DNA of 64,000 bases from positions 3,410,001 through 3,474,000 of the forward strand of contig NZ_VFOW01000001.1 in the NCBI RefSeq assembly GCF_006716355.1. Direction: 5' to 3'. Made by a program: the position numbers and the translations under genes. This DNA is from Stackebrandtia endophytica (GTDB taxonomy: Bacteria; Actinomycetota; Actinomycetes; Mycobacteriales; Micromonosporaceae). A model generated the notes under the pieces. That model did not search any database and had not been told where the DNA came from. It was given only the letters and a program-made list of their open reading frames with translations. Positions 35,543-45,365 of the stretch are shown piece after piece; position 1 is the stretch's first letter; the number at the start of each line of letters is the position of its first letter.

Positions 35543-35902
35543 GTTCTCGCCTCTCACAACTCGGGCCGACATACGGCGACACCGATGGTAGCCCGCATCG
35601 GGCACCGCGAAGCGGGATGCCCGCCTCGGAGGGGACAGCCCGGGTCGTCGCCGATCGAAACCGCAGGAATCGGTCCGGGAGTCCACCGGCTCGCGTAACA
35701 CCAGGTGAGCTACCACCGGCGATCGCGTTAACGTGCTCGCCAAACCTGTCCGAGGGCCATTTCGGCCAGTACCATCGCGTCCGTGGTTCGGTGGAAGCCT
35801 CCACCGGCCGACGAGTGACCCAAGAAATTCTCCGTGTTTCCGCCACCGATGTCGGGCCCGCCCCGCCCGGCCTCGGAGGGCTCTCGTTCGAAGGTGACGG
35901 TG
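35543..35902. other. Promoter region of the biosynthetic operon
   Basis: This stretch separates the small membrane protein from the biosynthetic operon that begins with the MFS gene, so the operon promoter should be here. No gene or clear operator is visible. Confidence 0.4.
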
Positions 35903-37135
35903 ATGACCCGACCCACCGAGCCGGATCGCCGACGTATGCGTCGATTCCGGCTGCTGGCACTGGCCAACGCGGTCACCGCGTTCGGCAGCAATCTCAACAT
36001 GGTCGCGTTGGGACTGTTCGCCTACCAGACCACCGGCAGTCCACTCCAGACCGGCGCGTTCATGGCGCTGCGGCTGGGCACCGGATTCGTCACCGGACTG
36101 TTCGCGGGCAACACCGTCTCCCGCATTCCCTATAAGACGGTCATCGTGGGCGCGAACCTCGTGCAGGCCACCGCGATGCTCCTACTTCTGATGGTTCCGG
36201 CCACCGGCGTCGCCCTGTACGTCGTCGCGGTCCTGACCGGGGTGGCCGGAACGATGGCGGCTGTGGCGCTGCGCAGCGCCGTTCCGTCGATCGTCGGACA
36301 GGAGAACCGGGTACAGGCCAACAGTCTGCTGGTCGCCGGACGTTCGATCGCGCTGATCGCCGGGTTCGCCGCCTCCGGCATCATCATCGCCGGTCTCGAC
36401 TATCTCGGCGTGTTCGCCATCAACATCGCCGCGTTCTGTCTGGCCGGTCTCATCGTCATGTTCCTGAACCTCGGTGCCAACCAGGCGCCGGCGACCGAAC
36501 GTCGTTGGTTGGCGTCCCAGGCCACCGCGCTGCGCTACATCCGGGACCGGCCGGTCGTCGGCGGGCTGATCGCGATCCGCACGATCATCGGAATCGCCTC
36601 GGCCACCGCCGGAGTCGCCATCCCCATCTACTCCAGCGCGCTCGACCCGCAACGCCCCGAGGCGTTCATGGGTCAGTTCTGGACGGTGTGGGCGGTGGGC
36701 AACATCGCGATGCAGATCGGGGTTTCGCGGTGGGCGCGCCGCACCGGACGGTCGGTGGGCACCGATGTCTTCATCGCCGCCGCCTGCGTGATGTCTCTGG
36801 CGTCGATCGTCGTGTTCACCGGCTGGGCACTGGTCCTCACCCTGGTCGCGGCCGCCGTGACCGGCGCGGCCAGCGGACTGGCCGAGACCGCGTACCAGTC
36901 GCGGTTGCAGGAGGCACCGGACGAACAGCGCGGACATCTCTTCGGTTTGTCGTTGACCTCGGAGAACCTCGGGTTCGCCGCTGGAATGCTCGCCGCCGGC
37001 ACCTTGCTGGTGGCCTTGTCGCCGTTGGTGGTGGTCGCGACGGTCGCCGTGGTCGCGATCGTGGCCGCCGTGGGGTTCCGGCTGTCCAACCGAGCGTTGA
37101 GCCGGGAGCCCGACCGAGTGGAGCAACCCTCATGA
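35903..37135 (+). CDS. MFS transporter of the NRPS/PKS operon
   Basis: This 410-residue protein starts from the ATG at 35903 (GAAGGTGA upstream; in-frame GTG codons lie just before). It has 12 likely membrane helices and the MFS_3/enterobactin-exporter look (ALANAVTAFGSNLNMVALGL; LGTGFVTGLFAGNTVSRIPY after helix 2; WTVWAVGNIAMQIGVSRWAR). Its stop overlaps the start of the polyketide synthase gene (ATGA), so the transporter is translationally coupled to the biosynthetic enzymes and is probably their product exporter or self-resistance pump. Confidence 0.88.
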   Translation: MTRPTEPDRRRMRRFRLLALANAVTAFGSNLNMVALGLFAYQTTGSPLQTGAFMALRLGTGFVTGLFAGNTVSRIPYKTVIVGANLVQATAMLLLLMVPATGVALYVVAVLTGVAGTMAAVALRSAVPSIVGQENRVQANSLLVAGRSIALIAGFAASGIIIAGLDYLGVFAINIAAFCLAGLIVMFLNLGANQAPATERRWLASQATALRYIRDRPVVGGLIAIRTIIGIASATAGVAIPIYSSALDPQRPEAFMGQFWTVWAVGNIAMQIGVSRWARRTGRSVGTDVFIAAACVMSLASIVVFTGWALVLTLVAAAVTGAASGLAETAYQSRLQEAPDEQRGHLFGLSLTSENLGFAAGMLAAGTLLVALSPLVVVATVAVVAIVAAVGFRLSNRALSREPDRVEQPS

Positions 37136-39570
37136 CCCAGACACCCCTGGCGGTCATCGCAACGGCGATTCGGTTGCCCGGTGCGGATTCCGTCGACAAG
37201 TACTGGCGCGATTCCTTCGACGGCAAGGTGCACATCAGACGGTTCACACCGGACGAACTGATCGGTGCCGGAGTGGCGGAGGAGGACGCACGACATCCGG
37301 ATTTCGTGGGTGCGAGCGCGTTGCTGGACGACGTGTCCGGGTTCGACGCGTCGGCGTTCGGGATGAGTCCGCGGGAGGCGACCATCACCGACCCGCAGCA
37401 CCGGCTGTTCCTGGAGGTGTGTGACCAGGCGCTTGAATCGGCCGGTTACAGCGGTGCCACCAGCCGAATCGGGTTGATGGGCAACACCGGGTTTCACCTG
37501 CATCCGTTGGAGGGCTACCTGCGGCGCAACCTCGACGGTCGGGTCTTCGACGCCGATTTCGCACGCAATCACGTGACCGGTCTCCAGGTCGTATTCGCCA
37601 ACGCCACCGACTTCGTCGCGACGAAGGCCGCGTTCCGGCTCGGGTTGACCGGCCCGGTCATGACGGTTCAGACCGGTTGTTCATCCGGCCTGGTCGGCAT
37701 ACGGCTGGCGGGTCAGGCGCTGCGCGACGGCGACGCCGACCTCATGGTGGTCGCGTCGGCCGCCGTGCACGTGCCACAGGTTCTCGGTCACCGGTACGTC
37801 AAGGGATCGGTCTACTCGCGGTCCGGTTGCTGCCGGGTCTTCGACGCGGCCTCCGACGGCACCGTCACCGGCAACGGGGCCGCCGCAGTGGTCCTGAAGC
37901 CGCTAGATCGGGCGCTCGCCGACGGCGACACCGTCGAGGCGGTGGTCCTCGCGACCGCCGTCAACAACGACGGCGACTCCAAGACCGCTTACGCCGCACC
38001 GAGCGCCGTCGGTCAAGAGGCGGTGGTCGCACAGGCGCTGGACGCCGCCGATATCGACTGTGGACAGATCGGTTACGTGGAGACGCACGGTACCGGCACT
38101 TTCAAGGGCGATCCGATCGAGTTCGACGCGCTGGACCGGGTGTATCGAGGCCGCACGGACCGAACCGGATACTGCGCCCTCGGCTCGGCCAAGGCCAACA
38201 TCGGCCACCTCGATTCCGGTGCCGCGTTGCCGGGTCTCATCCGGGCCATCGGAGTGCTCAAACACGGTGTCATCCCGCCGTTGGCCGGGCACACCGCGCC
38301 CAACCCACGGTTGAACCTGGTCGACAGTCCGTTCTACCTGCCCGATCGGGCCCGACCGTGGCCCGAGGAACAGCCGCGACTGGCCGCCGTCACCGGACTG
38401 GGCGTCGGCGGCACCAACGCCCATCTCATCCTCACGTTGCCCGAGGAAGTGACGCCGGTGCGGCCGCGTCGCCGTACCCCGCCCACCTTCCTTCCGTTGT
38501 CGGCCGCCACCCCCGAAACCCTGGTGGCATTGGCGACCGACTGGCTCGAATACCTCACCGAGGCCCCGACGCAGGTCGCCGCCGATGTCGCCGCCGATGT
38601 CGCCGCGACCGCCGGAGCCGGACGCCGACACCATCGGCACCGGCTCGCGCTCATCGGTTCGACGATCGGTGAGTGGCGAGACGGGCTGGCCGACTTCATC
38701 GCCGGTGAGGAGTCCGATCGCTACCGCCATGGCACGGCCGGACGCGACGAGGCCGGCGAACCGGTGGCACCGAACGCCGAAGCCTACTGCCGTGGACTTC
38801 CCATCCGTTGGGCTGCAAGCCATCCCCGGCTGCGCCTGCCCACCTACCCGTATCAACGCACTCGGCACTGGATCGGACCGATTCCGCCGCAGGAAGAACC
38901 GTCACCGCCACCGACAGGAGAGGAACCCATGTCTTTCGATCAGGTCCTGACCCATGTTCGCGCCACCGCCGCCAAACAGTTGGGACACCCCCTCGAACAG
39001 ATCACCCCCGACAGTTCCTTTCTGGAGCTGGGAGCCGATTCGCTGATCATGGTCGACCTGTCACGCGGGCTTGAGGAGACCTACGGCGTCAAGGTGACGA
39101 TGCGGGAGCTGTTCGAGGACGGCGGTACTCCGGCGGCACTGGCGAAGCTGGTGACCGACCGGATGCCGATGGCGCCACCGGCGCAGCCCGAACCGCCCGC
39201 GCAGCCCCAACCCGCTGCTCAGCCCGAACCGGTCGCCGCGGCGTCGACCGCGCCATCCGCACCCGAGGCGCCGACGCCGGTGCCCGCACCGGTCTCGACG
39301 CCCGTACCGGCCCCGCTCCCGGCCCCGGTCCCGGTTCCGGCGCCCCCGCCGGCGGCCGTCGCGCCGCCACCGATGGCCGCCGCACCGCCACCGGTGCCGT
39401 GGATCCCGCCGACTCCATACGGGACGGACCCCGCCCACTCGGCGCGCACCATCGAGGCACTCACCACTCAGGTGCAGCAACTGCTGTCCATCAACCAACA
39501 GCTGACCTACCAGCTGTCGCAGTTGACGGCGATGCTGCGAGCCGACCGTTCCGTTGGTGGTCAGGGATGA
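37132..39570 (+). CDS. AT-less type I polyketide synthase, KS-ACP with docking tail
   Basis: This 812-residue protein has a ketosynthase at residues 1-430, with active-site Cys183 (QTGCSSGLVG), His319 (VETHGTGTFKGDP) and His359 (NIGHLDSGA), so it should condense acyl units. A post-KS linker follows (about 430-590, ending in LRLPTYPYQRTRHW, the usual KS-AT end motif), but the acyltransferase domain itself is missing. An ACP lies at about 605-680 with phosphopantetheine Ser637 (LGADSLIMVD). A long Ala/Pro-rich linker leads to a C-terminal helix (SARTIEALTTQVQQLLSINQ) that looks like a docking domain for the NRPS encoded next. Both neighbours overlap by ATGA. The AT must act in trans or the KS takes a ready-made acyl chain. 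Confidence 0.88.
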   Translation: MTQTPLAVIATAIRLPGADSVDKYWRDSFDGKVHIRRFTPDELIGAGVAEEDARHPDFVGASALLDDVSGFDASAFGMSPREATITDPQHRLFLEVCDQALESAGYSGATSRIGLMGNTGFHLHPLEGYLRRNLDGRVFDADFARNHVTGLQVVFANATDFVATKAAFRLGLTGPVMTVQTGCSSGLVGIRLAGQALRDGDADLMVVASAAVHVPQVLGHRYVKGSVYSRSGCCRVFDAASDGTVTGNGAAAVVLKPLDRALADGDTVEAVVLATAVNNDGDSKTAYAAPSAVGQEAVVAQALDAADIDCGQIGYVETHGTGTFKGDPIEFDALDRVYRGRTDRTGYCALGSAKANIGHLDSGAALPGLIRAIGVLKHGVIPPLAGHTAPNPRLNLVDSPFYLPDRARPWPEEQPRLAAVTGLGVGGTNAHLILTLPEEVTPVRPRRRTPPTFLPLSAATPETLVALATDWLEYLTEAPTQVAADVAADVAATAGAGRRHHRHRLALIGSTIGEWRDGLADFIAGEESDRYRHGTAGRDEAGEPVAPNAEAYCRGLPIRWAASHPRLRLPTYPYQRTRHWIGPIPPQEEPSPPPTGEEPMSFDQVLTHVRATAAKQLGHPLEQITPDSSFLELGADSLIMVDLSRGLEETYGVKVTMRELFEDGGTPAALAKLVTDRMPMAPPAQPEPPAQPQPAAQPEPVAAASTAPSAPEAPTPVPAPVSTPVPAPLPAPVPVPAPPPAAVAPPPMAAAPPPVPWIPPTPYGTDPAHSARTIEALTTQVQQLLSINQQLTYQLSQLTAMLRADRSVGGQG

Positions 39571-42500
39571 CCCGGTCGACGCCACCTCCGCAGTTCGGTC
39601 TCTACTTCTTCGGGGACTACCCGCAACAGCGCACCGCCGCCGACGCCTACGAGACACTGCTGTCCGCCGCCCGCTACGCCGACGAATCCGGCTTCTCGTC
39701 GGTGTGGCTGCCTGAACGCCACTTCCACTCCTTCGGTGGCGTCTTCCCGAATCCATCCGTGCTCGCGGCCGCGGTGGCCGCCCAGACCAGCCGGGTCCGC
39801 ATCAACTCCGGCAGCGTCGTCCTACCGCTGCACGACCCGATCCGCGTCGCCGAGGAATGGTCCGTCGTCGACAACCTCTCCCACGGCCGTGTCGGCATCG
39901 GGGTGGCCTCCGGTTGGAACTCCACCGACTTCGTCTTCTTCCCCGACCGGTTCGGCGGTCACCGTGAACTGATGTACACACAGGTGGAACAGGTCCGTCG
40001 ACTGTGGCGTGGTCAGAGCCTGACCCGAACCGCCGGCACCGGGGCCGACGTCGAGGTGTCGCTGTTCCCACGACCGTTGCAGCCCAACGTTCCCATGTAC
40101 ACCGCCGTGGTGGGACGACGCGAGTCATTCGCGCAGGCCGCGCGTGCCGACCTTGGGATCGTCACCAATCTGATGACCCAGGACATCGACGCCCTGGCCG
40201 ACAACATCGCCTACTACCGAAGGGTCCGCGCCGAATCCGGGTTGGATCCGGCGAGCGGAACCGTATCGGTACTGGTCCATACCTATCTGCACGCCGACGC
40301 CGACACCGCCAGGCGGCAGGCGTACGAACCGCTGACCGGCTACATGCGATCGTCGCTGTCGCTGTTCGGTCAGGTCACCAACAGCCTCGGATTCAACGTC
40401 GACCTCGGCAAGGCCAGCGAGGAGGATCTGGCATACCTGTTCGGCCGCGCCTACGATCGCTACTGCGACTCCAGGGCGTTGATCGGGTCACCGGAAAGCT
40501 GCGCGGCCATCGTCTCGGCGCTGGCCGAGGCCGGGGTCGACGAGATCGCGTCACTGGTCGACTTCGGGATGCCCTCCGACCAACTACTGGCGGGACTGCC
40601 GCAGCTCAACCGTCTCCGCCGACGCACCGCCGCCGTCGAGGTGCACGCGCCGATGTCGTCCGGCCAGCAACGCATGTGGTTCCTGGATCGGTTGGCGCCG
40701 GGGAACACCTCGCAGAACGAACCCAAGGCGATCCGGCTGGACGGTCCGGTCGACCACGAGGCATTCCAACGGGCGGTCACCGCCCTGGTCGAACGCCATC
40801 CCGCGCTGCGCACCGTGTACCGCGTCGTGGACGGCGAACCGTGTCAGGTCGTGCTGCCCGCCGAACCGGTCGCCGTCGAGGTGACCGACCACACCGGACA
40901 GAATGAGTCCGAAGTGGTCACCGATGCGATCGCCGCCGAGAGTCGTCGGGTGTTCTCGTTGCGCGACGGCCCGCTGTTCGTGTGCCGACTGCTGCGATTG
41001 GCCGAGGACCACCACATTCTGGTGCTCTCGTTCCACCACATCGCCATAGACGCCGCCTCGGCGACCGTCGTTACCCGAGACCTGTCCCTGTTGTACCGCC
41101 GCGAACTGCGGGCGGCAGGGAGACCGGTCGACGGTCCGGCCGGATACCTGCCGTTGCTGCCGCGCGCCGTCGCGGTCGGCCCGACCGGCACCGACGACGT
41201 CGAGACGGGCCTGGCTCACTGGCGAGACCGACTTTCCGGTGAGCTGCCGGTACTTCGACTGCCCGCCGACCGGCCACGCCCGCAGCAGCAAACTTTCAAC
41301 GGTCGCGCACTGTTCCTTGAGCTGGACGGCGACCTCACCGCAGGGCTTCGCCGACTTGCCAAGTCTCACAACGCGACCCTGTTCATGGTGCTGCTGACCG
41401 GGCTGGCCGCCACCCTGCGTGCCGTCACCGGGCAGGACGACCTGATCGTCGGGGTACCGGTGTCGGACCGGACCCGCGCGCAACGCGACGCCGTCGGGTT
41501 CCTGATCAACACCATCGCGCTGCGCTTCGACACCACCGGTGACCCCGATGTCGCCGAGCTGCTGCGCCGGGTGCGAGGGGAAGCCCTCGACGGCTACGAA
41601 CACGCCACGGTGCCGTTCGAGACCGTGGTCGCCGAACTCTCGCCCAGCCGCGACATGTCCCGGACCCCCGTCTTCCAGGTGATGGCCGAGTTCAAGACCG
41701 GCGACGCCTTCGACCTGGACCTCTCAGGCATCACCGCGACCCCGTTGGACGCCGGGCGCGATGTCGCCGTCACCGACCTCAGCCTGCACCTGACACACCG
41801 CGACGGCATCGTGGTCTGCCACTTCGAGTACAACACCGACCTGTTCGACGACGCCACGATCACCCGGGTCGGCGACTACTTCCGCGAGATCCTGACCAGA
41901 GCCGTGGACCGGCCGAGCCATCGACTGTCCACACTGATCGAACTGACCGTTGCGGACCGACAGTATTTGGCGGACCGGCAAACCGGCCCGCGGACCTCCA
42001 TTCCGGACACGACTGTGGTCGGCCTCATCAACGAACGGGCACACGCCGCCGCCGACACCGTCGCCATCGCCGACGAGGAAGGCGAACTCACCTACCGAGA
42101 ACTCGACGACGCCGCCACCACCTTGGCCCGGCACCTCCACGACCATGGAGCCGCCGCCGGTGACGTCGTGGCCACCTGGTTGCCCAGAACCGCCGACATC
42201 GCCGTCGCGCAACTGGGCATCATGCGTGCCCGGGCCGCCTACCTGCCGCTCGACCCCGCCCTGGGTGGAGCGAGAGTGGACACGATCCTCGCCGACAGTC
42301 GCGCGACGGCCGTCGTCACCACCACCGAGTCGGCCCGCGACCTGCCTGCGCTGCCGGACGGCGTCACCGTGATCACCCTCGATCACCTGCCCGACACCGA
42401 TACCGGCCTTCCAGAACCACCGCGACCCGACGACGCCGCCTACGTCATCTACACCTCGGGGTCGACCGGACGCCCCAAGGGCGTCGTCGTCACCCATCGA

Positions 42501-45077
42501 AACCTGATGCGGCTGTGCTCCTGGTTCGAACGACGATTCGAGTTCGGAACCGACGGGCACGCGGCGGCGGTATGCGGGCAGAGCTTCGACGCGGCCGTCA
42601 TCGAGCTGTGGCCGACCCTGGCCGGCGGCGGTCGCGTGACGATCGCACCCGAATCGGTGCGTCGCGACCCCACCGAACTCGTCGACTGGTTGAACCGCAC
42701 CGGATGCCTATTCACGTTGCTGCCCACCGTTCTGGGCGAGGCGGTGCTCGCATTGCCGACCGATCGTCAACCCGACCTCGCGGTCATGATGATCGGGGGA
42801 GAGGCACTGCGCACCCGGCCACGTCCCGGGCTGCCCTATGAGCTGATCAACGCCTACGGACCCACCGAGGCCACCGTCCTGGTCACCACCCACCCGGTCA
42901 CCGCGGACGGGCCGGCCGTCATCCCGATCGGCACCCCCATCGACGGAACGGTCCTCCACGTCCTGGACCGCGACGGCCGACCGAGCCCGGTCGGGGTACC
43001 GGGCGAGCTGTACATCGGCGGCGACTCCGTCGCCGACGGGTACCTGCACGCACCCGAGGCGACCACGCAGCGGTTCGTGCCCGACCCGTCGAGCCGACGG
43101 CGGTGGTACCGCACCGGTGACCTGGTGCGGTGGAACAACATGGGACAGCTGGAGTACGTCGGCCGCACCGACGATCAGGTCAAGATCCGAGGATTCCGGG
43201 TCGAGCCCGGCGAGGCAGCCGCAGCCCTACGTGACCATCCACAGGTGAGCGACGCCATCGTCCTCACCGGACACCGCGACACGGAGGCGACCCTGGTGGC
43301 CTACGTGGTCCCGACACCGGGAGTAGACGACGGACTGGTCAGGAGGCTCCACACCGACGTGTCGGGTCGACTGCCCGACTACCTCGTCCCCACCGAGTGG
43401 GCACTGATCCATCGACTACCGGTCAACGCCAACGGAAAACTCGATCGCACCGCCCTACCGAAACCTCGGCGAACCTCCGCATTCGACGACGTGCCGTCGG
43501 GTTCGGATCGCATCGGGACACCAGACCGGCTGAAGGCACCGGACCATTTGAAAGCACTGGACCGTCTCAAAGCACTGTGGTCGCAAGTGCTCGGTGTCGA
43601 CGTCGACGAGGAGTCGTCGTTCTTCGAAGCCGGCGGTCACTCGATCACCGCCATCCGACTGCTGGCGGGCGTCCGAGAGGAGCTCGGCGTCGAGGTCCCC
43701 ATCGCCGAGTTCTACCGGGACCCGACGCTTCAGGCACTGCGCCGCCGAGTGACGCCGACCGTCGAGGCGCCCCGCAACGGACCGGTCTCGTATCAACAGA
43801 CCGGCATGGTCGACGGTCACACCCGAGCCAACACCGCATGGAACATCGTGGTGCACCTGGACATGACGGGCCCCCTCGACATCGACGCGCTCGACAAGGC
43901 CACGAGCGCGGTCATCGCCCGCCACGAATCACTGCGATCCCGGTTCCTCCTCACCGACGGCGAGTGGCGCCAGGAGGTCATGCCCCCACCCGACGGTCGA
44001 CTCGAACCGGTCGACCTCACCGAGGCGTCCCCGGACGAACTGGCCGAGGCGAGCCGCCACGTCGGTAAGGAGACCTTCGACATCGCCGAAGGACACCTGG
44101 TGCGGTTTCGGTTGCTGCACACCGGAAAGGACGCGTGGCGGCTGATCGTCGTGGTTCACCACGCGGTGTGTGACGGGTGGGCCGTCTCGGTGCTACTGGC
44201 CGATCTGGCCGCCGCCTACCGTCGAGCGGTCGAGGGCGCAGACGCCACCCTTCCGACGGCGACGCAGGCCATCGACTACGCCACCTGGCAGCGGGAACTC
44301 TGGACCGAGTCACACTTCGACGCGCGACTGGAGTACTGGCGTGCGGCGCTGCGCGACCGGGTTCTGACCACCGAGTTGCCCATCGAGACACCCGCGGAGG
44401 TCCCGTCATCGGCGTCGAACGTCCCCGCGGCGTTCGTTCGCATGACCGTCCCCGATGGACTCGTCACCGGGATCGACCGGCTCGCGGCACAGCTCGGCTG
44501 CACCCCGTTCGCGATATGGTCGGCGGCACTGGGAGTCATGCTGGCGAACCGAACCGGCGACCTGCGTCTCACCCTGGGCACGCCGTACGCCGCCCGAGAA
44601 CGGCGGGAGCACGACAGCGTCATGGCGTGTTTGTCCATGGTGTCCCTGCTGCGCCTGGATGTCGACCCCACCATCGGATTCGGACGGTTGGCGTCCAACG
44701 TGCTGACCGGCTATGCCGAGACCGTCGACAACTTCGCGCCGCTGCGGCGCATTCTCAACGCCGTCCGCGTCGACCGGGACGACACCCCGAAGGTCATGCC
44801 GATCGGTCTGGTGTACCAGAGCTCCATGAATCTGGCGCAGCGACTGTCCGGACTGGACGTCGTGGTCGAGGAACAGCCCTCCGATTCGCCGCGCGGGCGG
44901 ACGTCGTTCTTCGTCGAACCCGCCGCCGGTCACTGCCGGTTCGGTGTCATCGCCAACGGCGCGGTTCACCATCCGTCGACCCTGCGCGCGTGGCTGTCCG
45001 ACTGGATCGACGTGTTGACCAGGGGGGTCGAGGATCCCGACATCCCGGTGGCGAAGCTTCTGGGCGACAGGGTGTGA
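39567..45077 (+). CDS. Hybrid NRPS: luciferase-like monooxygenase - C - A - PCP - C
   Basis: This 1836-residue assembly-line protein has several domains. Residues 1-350 form a flavin-dependent luciferase-like monooxygenase of the kind embedded in natural-product synthases (FGLYFFGDYPQQ, SSVWLPERHFHSFGG, GRVGIGVASGWNSTDF). A condensation domain follows (about 355-790; HHIAIDA at 490-496). The adenylation domain covers about 810-1300 (YTSGSTGRPKGVV near 962, NAYGPTEATV, YRTGDLVRW). By eye I read its pocket as D-A-I-T-M-G-A-V, which I cannot match to a substrate. A PCP has Ser1359 (FEAGGHSITAIRLL). A second C domain is terminal (HHAVCDG at 1531-1537). There is no thioesterase or reductase, so release may be by the last C domain. 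It is coupled by ATGA to the KS-ACP gene. Confidence 0.9.
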   Translation: MTRSTPPPQFGLYFFGDYPQQRTAADAYETLLSAARYADESGFSSVWLPERHFHSFGGVFPNPSVLAAAVAAQTSRVRINSGSVVLPLHDPIRVAEEWSVVDNLSHGRVGIGVASGWNSTDFVFFPDRFGGHRELMYTQVEQVRRLWRGQSLTRTAGTGADVEVSLFPRPLQPNVPMYTAVVGRRESFAQAARADLGIVTNLMTQDIDALADNIAYYRRVRAESGLDPASGTVSVLVHTYLHADADTARRQAYEPLTGYMRSSLSLFGQVTNSLGFNVDLGKASEEDLAYLFGRAYDRYCDSRALIGSPESCAAIVSALAEAGVDEIASLVDFGMPSDQLLAGLPQLNRLRRRTAAVEVHAPMSSGQQRMWFLDRLAPGNTSQNEPKAIRLDGPVDHEAFQRAVTALVERHPALRTVYRVVDGEPCQVVLPAEPVAVEVTDHTGQNESEVVTDAIAAESRRVFSLRDGPLFVCRLLRLAEDHHILVLSFHHIAIDAASATVVTRDLSLLYRRELRAAGRPVDGPAGYLPLLPRAVAVGPTGTDDVETGLAHWRDRLSGELPVLRLPADRPRPQQQTFNGRALFLELDGDLTAGLRRLAKSHNATLFMVLLTGLAATLRAVTGQDDLIVGVPVSDRTRAQRDAVGFLINTIALRFDTTGDPDVAELLRRVRGEALDGYEHATVPFETVVAELSPSRDMSRTPVFQVMAEFKTGDAFDLDLSGITATPLDAGRDVAVTDLSLHLTHRDGIVVCHFEYNTDLFDDATITRVGDYFREILTRAVDRPSHRLSTLIELTVADRQYLADRQTGPRTSIPDTTVVGLINERAHAAADTVAIADEEGELTYRELDDAATTLARHLHDHGAAAGDVVATWLPRTADIAVAQLGIMRARAAYLPLDPALGGARVDTILADSRATAVVTTTESARDLPALPDGVTVITLDHLPDTDTGLPEPPRPDDAAYVIYTSGSTGRPKGVVVTHRNLMRLCSWFERRFEFGTDGHAAAVCGQSFDAAVIELWPTLAGGGRVTIAPESVRRDPTELVDWLNRTGCLFTLLPTVLGEAVLALPTDRQPDLAVMMIGGEALRTRPRPGLPYELINAYGPTEATVLVTTHPVTADGPAVIPIGTPIDGTVLHVLDRDGRPSPVGVPGELYIGGDSVADGYLHAPEATTQRFVPDPSSRRRWYRTGDLVRWNNMGQLEYVGRTDDQVKIRGFRVEPGEAAAALRDHPQVSDAIVLTGHRDTEATLVAYVVPTPGVDDGLVRRLHTDVSGRLPDYLVPTEWALIHRLPVNANGKLDRTALPKPRRTSAFDDVPSGSDRIGTPDRLKAPDHLKALDRLKALWSQVLGVDVDEESSFFEAGGHSITAIRLLAGVREELGVEVPIAEFYRDPTLQALRRRVTPTVEAPRNGPVSYQQTGMVDGHTRANTAWNIVVHLDMTGPLDIDALDKATSAVIARHESLRSRFLLTDGEWRQEVMPPPDGRLEPVDLTEASPDELAEASRHVGKETFDIAEGHLVRFRLLHTGKDAWRLIVVVHHAVCDGWAVSVLLADLAAAYRRAVEGADATLPTATQAIDYATWQRELWTESHFDARLEYWRAALRDRVLTTELPIETPAEVPSSASNVPAAFVRMTVPDGLVTGIDRLAAQLGCTPFAIWSAALGVMLANRTGDLRLTLGTPYAARERREHDSVMACLSMVSLLRLDVDPTIGFGRLASNVLTGYAETVDNFAPLRRILNAVRVDRDDTPKVMPIGLVYQSSMNLAQRLSGLDVVVEEQPSDSPRGRTSFFVEPAAGHCRFGVIANGAVHHPSTLRAWLSDWIDVLTRGVEDPDIPVAKLLGDRV

Positions 45078-45083
45078 GCCGAC

Positions 45084-45113
45084 GGGGCGCGCCACCGACC
45101 GGTGGCGCGCCCC
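45084..45113. terminator. Terminator at the end of the biosynthetic operon
   Basis: A perfect 13-bp stem GGGGCGCGCCACC / GGTGGCGCGCCCC has loop GACC. It lies seven bases after the NRPS stop and four bases before the end of the convergent zinc-finger gene, so it serves both. Confidence 0.9.
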
Positions 45114-45116
45114 GGC

Positions 45117-45365
45117 TCAGGCGCGGGTGATCGCCTGGCGCAGCCAGCCCTCGCCTTTGCAGTACCAGCAGTCGGTGGCCTCGGTGTCGGCGGTGACCCG
45201 CCCGCTGCGGCTGAGGTGGGCCCGGGCGATCACCAGTTGACCCTGCCCCTGGCAGGTGAGACACAGCGTCTTCAATTCACGCGGGGACATGCCGGTAGCG
45301 TAATCGTGTCGATGCGCCGATGGGGCGCCCCCGGTGCGGTTGTGTTGCGGCGGACCGATTGTCAT
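45117..45365 (-). CDS. DnaJ-type zinc-finger small protein
   Basis: This protein has 82 residues from the ATG that overlaps the stop of the preceding esterase gene (ATGA), or 57 from the ATG at 45290. It has two CxxCxGxG motifs (CLTCQGQG and CWYCKGEG), as in the cysteine-rich zinc domain of DnaJ. There is no J-domain. Between them a basic strand (LVIARAHLSRSGRVTADTEA) could fold back. The role is unknown; it may be a small zinc chaperone or nucleic-acid binder. Confidence 0.65.
   Translation of the reverse strand: MTIGPPQHNRTGGAPSAHRHDYATGMSPRELKTLCLTCQGQGQLVIARAHLSRSGRVTADTEATDCWYCKGEGWLRQAITRA

Noticed and set aside
36505-37131. Extension of the PKS gene 209 codons upstream
   Set aside because: It overlaps the MFS gene in another frame and is Arg/Gly-rich. 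The ATGA overlap and conserved KS start at 37132 fit much better.
39567-45077. Naming the amino acid activated by the A domain
   Set aside because: The pocket residues read by eye do not match a code I know; a structural alignment would be needed.
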